Positions 20,496 through 33,122 are shown, counted from the first letter of the stretch. The stretch is DNA of 64,000 nt from Hydractinia symbiolongicarpus (GCF_029227915.1 NC_079875.1:26296001-26360000), one strand, 5' to 3'. The notes: generated from the sequence alone by a model not told the origin. Numbers and translations are program-made.

Positions 20496-23343
20496 TTTTC
20501 TGATGTATGTATGAAATCCTCATGTTGTATTTGGATTGCAAGAACTTCAAGTGAATGGAATCAAGACTTTTCTCCATTTCCTCCACACCAACGTGCTTGA
20601 TTCTTAAATGCCAAAAACAAAAACCTGGCCACAGAAACAAAACGAACTTACTGTAAGAGCAACCCGTCTGAAAAGCCTTTCCCAGATTTGCCTACCCACA
20701 ACACTGCATCAATAACTCTAGGTAATACGTGCTATACCATTTCTATTTTTGCAAGCATTAAGTATTCTCCTCACTCACAATGTGAATCTGTGTCCTCTTA
20801 TGTTGCTTTTTACTTCATCATATATCGTGTAAGTATTTTCTTTTCAAAAACAGAAAACAATTGTGTCAATTATTTTTTACCTCTTATTTTTACAAAACAA
20901 AAATGAAGAGTTCAGCTCACTCTTCCTGGCAACTTAAAAGTTAGCAAGGGGGCTGTCTTTGGATGTAACGACCCCACTTATTACCCCAGTTCAGTAAGGT
21001 TCCCAAGTTCACTAACTTGCCCTGCAGGCTTGACAACCCTGGTGTCCTTAGTCAAAATATGTACAGTCTGGTCCTGTCATGACAACCTGCTGTGTAAGGC
21101 TGAGTGTTGGGGCCCTGAAACACATGTGGAAAGCTTACCTGTGCGCTAGTGTCACAAGTTCTGGCGCACAGGAAGGTTTTTATTGAATTCTTTTTTATGT
21201 TATGTATTTTTGAGATAACATTTTTTCTATTTGTGTTTGTTCTGTAACCAGTCTGTTAATGTTGTTAGCTTTGTCTTATGTTGTATCGTCTGTGATTGAA
21301 GGATTGTTTTTTCTCTTTAAGATTTTCTCAGAGAATAGTTATAGGTCCAAGTGGGGCAGTACTCATGCTTGTAATAAGCAAGAAAGTGTATGCAGCAAAA
21401 AATATTGATTCCACTTCTTCCAAAAAGCTAAAAACCTGACTTATTCTGCTTCCTCATCTTTACCTTTATTAAACAAGTAGAACTGCAATAATTGTGCTAC
21501 TCGTTTTATCAGGTACAGGCCAATCGCGCTGTAAGAATGTACTATTATGGTAGAAGTGTCCATCTCCCAAATTCTACTGCATTGGTAGTATTTGATTGGC
21601 CTATTTCTACCTATATAGTAGAAGCCGCAAAACTACTTAGTAGTTATTACTTTGAATCCCCGGACCAAGCCGTTCGAAGTTGTTTCATACTTTGCAGGGA
21701 ACTTGTGTATGTATACCTGTTCTGAACAATGAAATTGGCAACATTTAGAGCCTGGAGAAAATGTTTTGGGCAACAGCGAATAGCGCTAATACTTCAAGCG
21801 AACCTCCAAGCCCCCCCCCCCCTTGCTCAGTCTGCGCTGTGATACCTGCAGCGGAGGAAAAGCCGTTCCCGGATCGAATGATAGCACGGTATACTGTTGA
21901 TGGAGATAAAGCAAAATCACTGCCAGTGATTTGTTCCGTGATGATTTGGTCGAGAGAGACTGCTTTAATTTTTCTAATAAGAATTTGATACTAGCTTTTT
22001 AATTTTAGGGGAACGGTCAATTAGGAAACTTCACAATCAGATGCAAAAGGAAAGAGAAGTCATTCCCAGTAAACAAGCCCGGCCATACTGTACAAGCTGT
22101 CTGGGTAGTCCATGGGCCTGAATATGTATTACATTTTATTGCGAAAGAGTAGTTTTTTTTAAAAGAAATTGTTTTTATCGTTAGTATATTACTATTCTAT
22201 GAAAGGATCACTTCAAAATGTATCGGATTTATTTCTCAATCCCGAAGTTGTTTTGCGCCAGGTGCGCCACAAGCCAAAATTCAACACACGTTGCATACAC
22301 ACTACATTCCCGATATATTCCCGACATAATCCCGATATAATATGTATTTGATTATACGATAGGCAATAATCTCATCAACACATTTTTAATACATGATAGG
22401 TGCATTTTTCTGATTATCACATACGATGGATTTGATCACCCTGGCCCTTTTTCCCTTTTATAAACTTTTTTGAGAATCGGATTTCGATTGGATTCGCCGG
22501 CCTCGAAGTAAAACTTGCTGATGTCATCGAGATTTCCCGTATCCCAGTGTACAGCGACCATCGTGTAATTTTCGTTTCCCTGATTTAATACGATGGTCCT
22601 CGAACAAAGCTTGGGTATAAAAGGTTATCAAAATACTTAAAAAGTTCTTGTTTAGTCTGATTAGCTAAGGGGAGCCATATGTCTTCGACCTTCCATCAAA
22701 AGTCGTTGTGATGCGGTCCGAGCGATGAGAAAAGTTTCCCATGAGTAGGCTATAGTAAATCCAGGCTAGACTGACAGTCAAGCTGTCTGTTAAGCCTGTC
22801 TAGCCTAACTAGCTGACTAATAGTAGCTTTCTATCAGCTCGGCCATGTTTTCTTCTCGATGGTGGTTGATGAAAGAAAGAGAACACTGACTTTCCATGAT
22901 CCTTTTTGTTTGGCTTTTACTCCTACTTCTTCCTCTCTGATGCTGATGGTACAGTCCCTCGCTCTTGCTCGCTCAGTTCACCATGTCTCTTTTGTGTTGA
23001 AAATAGTGATGTGGGCAGGGAATTGTTTTGTGTTATGGTTGAACCACCAGTTTGACCTTCCACGCCAACATTTCTTTTTGCGTTTTATAGTATAAATTGA
23101 CTAGATTTCTTGCACATGGTGGCTGAGGAAACCTCTCTACAAGTGGGCCAAATGGGTTTTTTTTCTTTGTTCTATTCAATCGAAAAATTTTGAAATTTCA
23201 CCAAAAAACCCCTAATATTCTGCTACTAGACTAATTGCTCTATTTAAAGCAGTTAGCAGGCTAGCTAATCCCTGGCTAGTCCCTAGCTACTTGAAGGTGT
23301 AGGTAGTGCTCTCTTTACTGTACATTGAATTTTTTAGTGAAAT
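20496..23343. other. Mostly non-coding interval, about 2.8 kb
   Basis: No gene I can support. It holds a C12 run at 21811-21822, short inverted repeats around 21515-21640 that may be a small non-autonomous element (GGCCAATCGCG and GATTGGCCT), and three ATTCCCGAYAT-like repeats at about 22308-22345. The right end is upstream of the multi-exon gene at 23344 and may contain its promoter, but no motif stands out. Confidence 0.35.
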
Positions 23344-25188
23344 ATGATTAGTGCTGAAGATCAAAACAACAGCAATAACAATAATAACGATAATAATAAC
23401 AAAAAAAATTTGGTCAGAAGGGTTTTGTGGCAGTAAAAGTAAGAATATATATTCTAAATTGTTTTATTCGTTAAAAACATTTGAGTTGAATGCTACTCAT
23501 TGTTTCAATGTAGTACATGGATATGTATAATATTGATTTGGGCATAATTTGATAAAAAAGATAATAACAAGTTTCATTATGATATCGTACTTTTAGAAAT
23601 GTAGTGAATGTGGCGAAGCAATAGCGGCAGCCTTGAGACAATGCCCTTTCTGTAAAAGGGATTGCATTAAAAGGAGAAAGGTTGCAAGCAACAAAACTTG
23701 CAACCTTACAAGAAGTAAGAGGAAGATCGGAGACATTGTAAGTTGTTTATTCCTGGATAATCATTATTATTCTATCTGCCGTGATATAAATTGGAATTTA
23801 ATCATATTTTCAGAGCAATAATATGAAGGATGTCCTCGGTTACGATGTTGCAGTTGTGTATGTGCGAAAAACACCATTTAATCGCACATACATTGACATC
23901 AAGGCAACAAACGGTCGCATGACCGATTTCCTATTTAATGATGGTGTGTTTACCAGACAAGGGCAAGCATTGTCAAAGTTTTTTGAAAGTCTCCACAAAG
24001 GTATTGCATTTTTCCTTGTTCGTTTACACTGGATAATTTGAAAAAGCAGCATGCAAAATGCTATCATTCAATTTTTCAAACCATGCTATATACAGTTTTA
24101 AAAGTGGAAGGGTCGACAGTCATATTTCACACAGATAGCTTTTATTACTATTATTATAGTTGTTATTATTATTATTATTGTTATTATTATTTTCTTCAAG
24201 AGTTTTTCCAACTAAAATTGCTTTTAGAATTTACATTTATACGGATAGTTTACGACAAATGTCTTTTCCTTAAGACGGATGTCTTCTAGTGTTTCTCATT
24301 GTTTTACATAGTACAAAGCACTGTTTTTCTTGTTTTTTCTCTTCTGCATATTTTCTCTCTCGTCATTATTATTATTATTTTTTTATTATTTTCCATTATT
24401 AATATGTAGATCAAAAGAACAGTACCTCAGCAAGCAACAGGCATCCTCAAAAAAACAACAACATTTAAAATGAAGGTTAATTTTTATATATTTATAGCTA
24501 CACACAGACTTCCCAAGTATTGCAAAGAGAATTGCACCAAGAGGGATTTGCACCAAATCAAAGCTGAATTTTTTTTAAATTTATTTTAGAGTGTGAAAGT
24601 GAGCAATGTGATGGAGAGGAACATGGGGAGGATGTAGAGCAGATTGAAGGTCTGTGGTTTCAATAAGATGACGTAATTTTTTTTTTTAGTCAAAATAGTT
24701 TCCTCAAATAATTATTTTTTTCTGAAGAAAGTTCAGTCCTACTTCAAATTTCAAATTGTCTCTTTGTCATTTTTAAGGACTCGAAGAAGAGGTGTGTGAT
24801 CAAAATACAGGTATAGAATAATATTTGTCCGATCCGTATCTTTGCGAATAAGTGATCAGTTTCATGTGATGTTTCTCCTAATTCATGCTTCTGGCAACAA
24901 CAAGCCTGAAGTGTCTTAATATTTGTCATATCATTTAAGGGAAGAATTTATTTGCAGAAGAAATTGTGCGGAACTTTTTTTGCGGAATTAATTAAAAATT
25001 TCTTTCACTAAATATGTCATTTTTGGGACACTCATCTGCAAAAATAAATTCCACACAAATTTCTTCTGTAAGTAATTTCTTCCTTTATGATACATGTGGG
25101 TGTTTTTCTTGTTTCTTTTCTATCACTATATGATTTTTTCGTAGATACTGAAGATGGAAACGCTTTTGACTTTTTAAAAGAAACTTAA
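23344..25188 (+). CDS. Unrecognised multi-exon gene with zinc-ribbon-like exon and acidic tail
   Basis: Spliced gene inferred from donors, acceptors and phase. Exons: 23344-23438, 23597-23737, 23814-24000, optional 24410-24475, 24590-24649, 24778-24810, 25145-25188 (TAA). Exon 1 codes for an Asn-rich start (ISAEDQNNSNNNNN). Exon 2 has a four-Cys zinc-ribbon-like pattern (KCSECGEAI, then CPFCKRDC) and a basic patch. Exon 3 carries the most structured part (DVLGYDVAVVYVRKTPFNRT, then DFLFNDGVFTRQGQALSKFF). The last exons are short and acidic. From exon 3 on, every intron is phase 1, and each exon except the last is a multiple of three in length or leaves the same phase. Exon 1 joins exon 2 in frame only if its A8 run at 23401-23408 had one more A. 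I do not recognise the family. A mobile-element accessory gene is possible. Confidence 0.6.
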
Positions 25189-26176
25189 AGCCGTGGCATT
25201 CGTCAATTTTATTGACAGATAACATTTTGGTTTATTTTGTGTTGTGTTTTTTTATTATTAGTATTATTATTTTTTTTGTGGGGGGGGGGGGGGGGGGGAG
25301 TTATGTCATAGTTAACTGCCAAAAAAAAGAAAGTTTTTATGTTGTAAATACCGACACTATATAGTATTTTTAATATTTATATATTGAGATGTACCTCAAC
25401 TTTTAGATGTATATTTTAAACAGAAAACAGTGATGTAAAACTTTTTTATCTTGTTTATATCTAATATTAACAAAATGACCGGATAGATGGAGTGATGAAA
25501 GATATGTTCAGAAACTACCTTTCTTTCGTTGAGAATCTGATATAATTAAAATCAAGACTTAACAGTGTCTATACAACGTGCTTCCTCCCTTTACTGAAGT
25601 TTTTTTCTTCATATGCGAAACCATTACTGATAAGGGAAAGTAATTTCGAATGTCATGGCAAATGAACTCTTGATGATGTAGATACGCTTTCTTTTGCATG
25701 CGGTTTCGTGTTCGGTTTTTGAATTATGAAGTAAAAAAAAATGAGTATGCGGGTATAGCGTGATATTGAGTACAAATATTGATAAATTGTACAAATAATG
25801 ACTAAAAGAGCTAAAGTTCGAAACGTCAGAACGAGAAAAATTTAGTTATTACGAGTGTCATTTGTCAGTTATAACAACGAACATAACCATGTGATTACTG
25901 TTTAATCACAAGCTTTGTTCTCCCAATCCCAGGTTGAAATCCTCATGTGTACAAGCTGAATATGTATTAGACTTGAATGGCGTTCTCGTTTGCGTAAACT
26001 TGTCAACATTGTCTTTTGATTAAATGAACGCGATCTAAGAATCATTTGAGTTAAGTCCTAAAATCGATAGATCGTAGTATATTCTCCTTTGTTCGCGAAA
26101 TCAGATCTACCGAGGTCAATTCGTTATTAAGTGGCCTGTCGTTGATTGCATATGCAGCAAGCTGTAGGGAGCTAAT
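25189..26176. other. Non-coding interval
   Basis: Downstream of the multi-exon gene. Contains a G19 run at 25280-25298 and AT-rich sequence. No gene seen. Confidence 0.4.
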
Positions 26177-26590
26177 GTGTGAAAATCAGTGTGTTATTCC
26201 CTCTCGCTTTCTCCATCGTACATTGAACAATCAAATTGGTTTAGTTTCAGTTTGTTCGAGCGAACATGTTGTTGTAGTTTGCTCTGGTTATCTACCAATA
26301 TATAAGTGTTGATATTGGCAATTTGTGTTTCGTCCATTTACTGAATAATGAGATCATCAGTTGATTTCTACTGTCATTGTGTGAAAATCAGTGTGTTATT
26401 CCCTCTCGCTTTCCCCATCGTACATTGAACAATCAAATTGGTTTAGTTTCAGTTTGTTCCAGCGAACATGTTGTTGTAGTTTGCTCTGGTTATCTACCAA
26501 TATATAAGTGTTGATATTGGCAATTTGTGTTTCGTTCTTTTAAAAAACTAACTGAATAATGAGATCATCAGTTGATTTCTACCGTCATTG
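26177..26590. repeat. Tandem duplication, two copies of about 202 bp
   Basis: The segment beginning GTGTGAAAATCAGTGTGTTA at 26177 is repeated at 26379, with the same order of landmarks through TTGATTTCTACTGTCATTG. The copies differ by a few substitutions and one small insertion (CTTTTAAAAAACTA-like) near the end of the second copy. Confidence 0.85.
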
Positions 26591-26784
26591 GAGTTTTCGG
26601 CCCCGTCCTAGCACGGACCAATCAATAACTCCTCGTGATAGTGGGCCATACCTTGGTTTAGGTATTCTCATCAGTTAGTAAAAACAATTTTCTTTTTGCA
26701 ACTTACTGTTCTTATTGTCGTGCAACTGAAACAAATTCAAAGTATCGTTTTGATTCATGATGCGTATGTATATCTTGTGTATGT

Positions 26785-27310
26785 ATATCTTGCGTTTTCG
26801 GACCTAAGTTGAACGAATTGAAGGGTTCGCAATAAGTCACATACATGCGTAGAAAAGTTCTTTCCATGGAACGAATTTGTTTCTAAAATTAGTTTCCGGA
26901 ACTAACTTGAACGAATTAAAGGGTTCGCAATAAGTCACATACGTGCGTGTAGACAAGTTCTTTCGATGGAACGAATTTGTTTCTAAAATTATTTTTCGGA
27001 CCTAACTTGAACGAATTGAAGGGTTCGCAATAAGTCACATACGTGCGTAGAAAAGTTCTTTCGATGGAACGAATTTGTTTCTTAAATTATTTTTCGGACC
27101 TAACTTGAACGAATTGAAGGGTTCACAATAAGTCACATACATGCGTAGACAAGTTCTTTCGATGGAACGAATTTGTTTCTAAAATTAGTTTTCGGAACTA
27201 AGTTGAACGAATTAAAGGGTTCACAATAAGTCACATCCATACGTAGACATGTTTTTTCGATGGAACGAATTTGCTGTTAAAATTAGTTTTCGGACCTAAC
27301 TTGAAGGTTT
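26785..27310. repeat. Tandem repeat, about five copies of a 100-bp unit
   Basis: The unit contains TTGAACGAATTGAAGGGTTC, then CAATAAGTCACATACRTGCG, then GTTCTTTCGATGGAACGAAT. It recurs about every 100 bp from 26805 to 27305 with a few substitutions per copy. It starts and ends near similar sequence (TTTTCGGCCCCGT at 26593, GTTCGGCCCTGTG at 27313), so it may sit inside a larger repeat or element. Confidence 0.85.
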
Positions 27311-27552
27311 TTATGTTCGGCCCTGTGAGAGAAGATTATCGTATGAAAAAAATATAACTTATAGGCGGTAGTCAAGTAATGAAAACATTGTATATTCATC
27401 AAATTATATACAGTTACATACAGTACAAATTATATGCGGAAAATTTCAACAACCTGTTGTATATTCATGGCCGAGGGATAAGTATCAGATGAATTCATAA
27501 TGATCAGGTCAGGTTAGCAAGTTACAATCGAATCTATATATTTATACTTGTT

Positions 27553-30500
27553 CTAGCGCTGTAAAAAAGTGTTTTCAGAGTCTGTAATAATGTCTTCATC
27601 AGTGTTATCGTCTTCGTCACTATCACGATCTTCATCTGAAAGTTCATCGTCGTCGTCTTCGCTTTCCCTGTTGTCCATGTCATCGTCTAACTCTAAGAGC
27701 GATTCGCCATTCACAGTCGAAAATAGTTTCTTGGCCTCGTGAAGTTGGTTTTCAAACATTGCTATTGATCGACAGAGTAATGCTCTCATTCCGCATCTGT
27801 GGCGTTTTTCCTAAAATCATAGCAAATAAATCTCAATCTTGAGTTTCAATGTATTATTAAGTCTCGAAGGTATTCAAATACGCACACTGATCCCGTCGAA
27901 ATCAGATTGATCATCTTCGATATCCGCCAGCTCCACTGAAAATTGAGAATTAAAAATATGTATAGAATCTGCATGATCAGAAGTGGTCAAAATGTTCGTT
28001 TCAAAAGCGTAAAGCAATGATCATTCTCCTTCATTTTGCATAAAACTCAATAAGGGTGTGATTTACTGGAATAAAACGCAACCAGAAGAATATTGTAATG
28101 TAACGACAAACCTATAATCCCCAACTTGTTCTTGGAACAATTCCTCAATACAGTATAATAGTCTACATAGTTTTTCATTTCACGTACTAATAACCCTTTT
28201 TCTTCGACACAGTGTTGCCATTCGTGGAACTCGTCGAGTATTGACTTTTTCTCCCAAATGGTGCCTATACACAGTTGTAAACGGTTAATAAAACGATCTT
28301 TGTTCACTCTATTTATGTTACCCATGCGTGGCCACCAGATAAAGCGCCACATTACTGAAACTTTATAATATATCCATATATAATCTGGCATGGGCCCATA
28401 CATGGGTAACATAAGAAAGAAAGAGCCTGCATTTTGAACATACCACCAAAACGTAATGAAGCATTATTCAGATCCATTTCTTCCTCATTCACCAATTTAG
28501 CAAGTGCATTATATTCTTCGCATTCGTCAGTAACTTTTTTACAAATTTTATCAATTGTTCTTCTCATGCGGATCCTCTGTTTACTCGTATCTGCACAAAA
28601 AAAATTAAAGGAATAAACGAACACTGATACCAGCGACACCAGTTTTGCATACATTCTGAATATTACAAGAACAACCTTCAGAAAGGTGCGATATAATAAT
28701 GTAATAATAACTGATAAAGAGTAAAAAAAACCTGTTAACTTGCTCATTGAAAGTCTTTTTATTTTTGCCTGAAACTGATGGTTTATAATTTTTTCTTTAA
28801 TAGCATCCATAATTTTTTTTTAAGACAGCCTTTTGTATATCTTCACAATCAGGATCAAATGATGGTTCCACTTTTCTAATTTTTGTTACAATAATACCCA
28901 ACTTTGTCCGAATCACAGACTGCGTGTTTCCACATTTCAGTACATAGTGAACTGGGATGCTGTGAACACTAGACTCAACATCAGCATCAAGTTGTTTTAA
29001 ACGAAGAGAATATAGTGCTGAAGTTTCCTTTGGAGACAGAACATCATTTCTTTCTTCAGCAACTATATAACAAATATCATGGAGTGATGTATAAATACCT
29101 TTTGTTGAACAAAATACAAAAAGAAAAAGCTTTTTGTCTATAACATCATACCTGTGAAAAAATGTACCACCTCCGATGTTAAACTTGTCATGGTAGAAAT
29201 AGATGTAAGAATGCCAGCACTTTTACAACTATTTTCCCACACAGCTTTGGAGTTCTCAATGTTCAGAGCATTCTAAAAGAAAGAAAAAATTGAAGGCAAC
29301 CTAACACTTTTGAATATTAAAACCTGTTAAAAAAATAAATACAATATCATAATTAGACCTTGTTATCCAGGTTTTCTTATTTACCTTTTTATACCGTTTA
29401 ATAAGAGATTTAGCTAAGCCATCAACCTTTCTTTTGTTCCAATCAATTGCAAACTCAGTTATCACATCTTCTCTATCTACACAAGAAGTTGGTTTTACCA
29501 AAAGGTTTATTCTTCTAATAAACAATAATAATTAGAAGGATTGGAATAAATAGAAATCACAATTAGAAACTACTTTGGGGAAGCATGTACTTTGTTGTAT
29601 TTCCATTACGCGACAAATAACTATTCACTTGTTTAGCTTCTTCACCCGATGATTTAGCTGACCCTTCTTGCCATCTTCCACTCCATTGAACCTATAGATC
29701 GATCATTTCAAATACATATCACTATATTACAAAATTTTGCCTGAATATAAATTGATATTATGATTTTGCTAGCAAGCATTACAATTAAAAAAAGATGGCA
29801 AAAATGAGTTCACCTGACATGACATCTGATGTATTTTCCCATGCATTACAGACAATGCGGGTTTCATTTGATCAGCAGCGAAAGGATCATGTGATTTGAG
29901 CCATGGCCAATACTTACAAACAATTTCATACCAAAAGAATTCCACATTCTGGGATAACATGAAAATTGTCTGTAAGTAATGTGCATAGCCAAAGATTTCA
30001 CCACGGAACATATTTACTCCTTTTAGGGCAATGCCATGTCGACATACACAATATTCCAATCCAGTTTCATCTAAGGCAGCCTTTCTTCGTGATATGTCCT
30101 GAGCTGCTTTAAGTATACTAGAACCGCATGCAACTTTGTGCAACTTCTTGAATAATATAAACAGAAATAAAAAAATGAGTATGGAGACAGAAAAGGAATA
30201 CTGTACTGGCAAGTCTTCACTCACAGTGACACAAGAAAGTATGAGAACACACTAAAACCTACCTTCGATGTTTGTTTTGAATAATCTAGACTTTGTAAAT
30301 GTTCACCAACTTTTTCATTTGATGATATAAATAAATCTACCAAAAAAATATCTAAGTTTTTGAAAAAAATAATTATTTGAGGAAACAACTGATAAACATT
30401 AATTTTTTGGAAAATAGAGAATTCTGTAAAGGTACAGTTTTCTTGTTAAAGAAATCTTTGGAAAGAAAAATTTCAAGCATTTTACACTATATATATCAAT

Positions 30501-31263
30501 TTTCATTGCAAAATGTGTGTAATCAGGCTGCAGTGATAATCATTATAGCAGCTTACTGAAATGCACCCTGTCTTTTTTCATTGTTATTATTCACCGACAG
30601 ATTTAGAAATATTTCTCGAAATAAAACTTTTTTGCCTTTCTTCTTTTTCAGTTACAAAATAGTACTGTTATCCAATAGGGTCCTGAATAATGATATATGA
30701 TCTGCAAACTTACTTTCCTGACGTTTTATAACGGTACAACTTATTATTACCATCAACATGACAAGACTGTTGATGCTGATCACAAGCAGGACATGAAAAT
30801 ATTGGTACAGTCGTCAGTTTGTCAAGTTCGTGTTGCCCATATTTCCATTCTCTGAAAGTTCTGGTGAATAATGTGCAACTGATCACATCCGTCTAAATTT
30901 TTACACAATAATAATGCAATACATCTACTATCGTAGGTAGGATTGTGAGAAGATTTGTATCATTGAAATAATACAGAATTCACTTGAATATGCTATATCC
31001 CTTTTTCAGAAGCAATTCTATAATTACCCTGGAATGAAATCGAGAAACATCCTCCAATGACTTTACAAAACTACTAATTGATGAACCAGGCATTCGCTTT
31101 GAAAATCTGTCCCACATTATGAAGCAACTTTCATGAAAAATGCAGTTAATTTGCTTCAATGATCCAGGCCAATAACCAGATCCAAGTAAATTACTCAAAC
31201 AAAATGGGTCATAACGTTTTCCACAGGAACATCTCATGACGAACTTGTTGAGGTCGAATCTTC
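27553..31263 (-). CDS. KDZ-type transposase-like gene, 12 exons
   Basis: Exons on the minus strand: 31263-31028, 30892-30714, 30351-30263, 30146-29814, 29691-29574, 29514-29385, 29272-29152, 29062-28732, 28590-28447, 28264-28112, 27935-27886, 27810-27553 (about 714 codons). KDZ (Kyakuja-Dileera-Zisupton) features appear in order: GRFDLNKFVMRCSCGKRYDP, SGYWPGS, a CxxC plus CHVDGN block (CPACDQHQQSCHVDGNNKLY), RRKAALDETGLEYCVCRHG, FRGEIFGYAHYLQ, VCKYWPWL, MHGKIHQMSCQ, WSGRWQEGSAKSSGEE, and a strongly acidic C-terminal tail. Most junctions are in phase. Exceptions are a T7 run near 30343-30349, an A9 run at 28813-28821 and one unresolved junction near 29574/29514. The 5' exons upstream of 31263 were not found. 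It may be a live transposase, a domesticated gene or a recent pseudogene. Confidence 0.78.
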
Positions 31264-32490
31264 CTAAAATGAATTTTAATGAAAAGAAATCATATTTCCA
31301 AATCCAAAAGATAAAATTTGTATGGTATATACAAACACTATGTTTTTGTTGTTGTGATGTTTCTTTTTAAATGTCTACTCAATTTTTATCTCATTTTCAA
31401 ACATAATAGGCATAATCGTTTGGGCCTTTTCGATTCGCCCTGTTTCCTCTAAAGTAAGGGAAAACTGAAAAGAATGTTTTAATATTAACACCTTTTTAAA
31501 TAAGCATCAGGAAAATTGGGCTCATTCCTAGTTCTGTTCAGTCTTGGCAACAGTCTGGCTTGCTTGCATCCAAGTAATCACAGATTTTGGGAGTTCAAAA
31601 TCTTTGTAAATAAAAGGATTTACAGCTAAGTGTAAATTTGAAACACCGATATTTTTTCCCTTAACTCTTTAAATTATTACTTTTTTTATAAATTAAGAAA
31701 ATTATTTTTTGAAGACGAATATGTAGTCAAATAACAAAAGTGTTTTACATTATATGCAAATAAGTGTTAATAAGTTACTGTTGCTCAATAGTTATATTGA
31801 AAACTTATTTTATATAGAGAACATTATGGCACATATCTTTTAATTTCGGAAATTATTGCACTATTATTTAGAACTAGTTATTGGTCTATGGAAAAATCTA
31901 TGGGTTCCCTTATCCTGCATTTTGTGTGGTTAGCTACTGCGCTACTATTTTGGGCAGAGACTATTATTAGATAAGATATTATTGGCGGTGACCACATTTG
32001 ATATTTGAGTTTCCATTGCACGTCTTTTTAACTTAACTTCGGGTCCTCGCAGACGGCTATTATTAAGAAAACTACAACCCTTTGCATTTTGCATTTCTAA
32101 GCCAATCAGCCATTGATTCTCTTGTTTTGGAAAGGGTGTTTGCTTCAATGTACACTCTGAAGCGATCAAAACATTCTTTGCATTTCTCAATAGTCAGCCA
32201 TTAAACGTGTGGAAAGGCTTTGGGTGTTAAGTTACTTTTGTGGAAAATTTTTAGTTGGTATTGCGCCTTTATTCAAAGATTTGCATGTTAAAAAAATGAA
32301 AGGGGATGCATTCCACCAAAGTTTACTTCAAGTGATGAGAGAATCAAACTAAACAACATATACGGCTACAAAATATTTATTATCCACAGTATCTATTTCA
32401 CAGTATCACAGTAACTACCAGCAACCTAATCCAAGAGTTGACAGTGGATTATCTCATTCGCAACAGACTGAAGCTTACACACAGTATTTA
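31264..32490. other. Interval upstream of the KDZ-type gene
   Basis: The missing first exons of the KDZ-type gene should lie here or beyond. Weak minus-strand candidates include an open stretch at about 31560-31495 ending at a GT donor, and one at about 32205-32090 with KCKECFDRF. None could be joined in phase, so I do not call them. Confidence 0.3.
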
Positions 32491-32493
32491 AAT

Positions 32494-32690
32494 GTTTCTT
32501 TCATCGTCACTACTTCTGCTATTGTCATTACTTTCGTCATGTGTCATCTGTGAGAAAAAATAAACTGTTTATGTCAAAAGGCAACCGTTTAGAAGTAGCA
32601 GATCCACCCCATATCTTTACTAAAAAATCGTAGTGTTCAAAAACAAGTTAACCACTTCCAGAACGAGAACCAGATATTACTGATTTTGAA
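32494..32690 (-). pseudogene. Myb/SANT-like protein fragment and acidic terminal exon
   Basis: Read on the minus strand, 32690-32565 encodes SGSRSGSG, a stop, then EHYDFLVKIWGGSATSKRLP. This closely parallels the Harbinger Myb/SANT protein at 15 kb (TRSGSGRLVAEHYNILKEIWGG). It is followed by a CTCACAG acceptor at about 32559 and a short acidic exon (THDESNDNSRSSDDERNI) ending in a stop at about 32495. It is a fragment of another Harbinger-type accessory gene, broken by one in-frame stop. Confidence 0.55.
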
Positions 32691-33033
32691 ATTTCACAGA
32701 ACAGGATTCCTTTGTTTTTTCAATGTTACAATTTTTGCCTTTTCTTTGAACAACACAGTTTTGGAACTGGTCAACTGTTGTCTTCTTTTGTGGTGTCTAT
32801 GGTTATTCTTATTCTTATTCCCCGTTAAAAGTATATATTCTCAAAAAGGACAAAAAATAGTAACATTTAAAATATTAATTAAAAAAGGGAAATAAGACTG
32901 TTTGAAGCAGTGTAAATCATGGTTTAATTTTGTTTTCTTTTTTCACGACCATTACTTTCCTAATTATTTTTCCTTAAATTTCATCACTTTTAGGACCAAA
33001 CAATAGACTTAGTCATGTCACCAAAATCTTTAC

Positions 33034-33122
33034 CTTCGATTGGACTATTTTTTGTGAGCTACCGCATTTCAGCAAATAGTCAAGAGGTGTAGCAGAGACA
33101 GACGCTAACGTTTCCCACTGAA
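33034..33122 (-). pseudogene. Isolated exon resembling part of the KDZ-type gene
   Basis: A minus-strand block bounded by acceptor TTCCATATAG and donor CGAAG/GTAAAG. It encodes a 30-residue stretch containing PLDYLLKCGSSQKIVQSK. The KDZ-type gene nearby has PVHYVLKCGNTQSVIRTK in its exon at 29062-28732. The similarity and intact splice signals suggest a relic of a second related gene. No neighbouring exon was found. Confidence 0.45.

Noticed and set aside
25280-25298. G-run as a functional G-quadruplex
   Set aside because: Single homopolymer G tract; other long G/C runs in the window (21811, 41365, 44567) suggest slippage or assembly uncertainty.
26785-27310. CRISPR-like repeats
   Set aside because: The whole 100-bp unit is repeated with no variable spacer, so it is a tandem repeat.
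31495-32210. Possible upstream KDZ exons (including a KCKECFDRF-containing stretch)
   Set aside because: They could not be joined in phase to the exon at 31263 and lack clear splice pairs.
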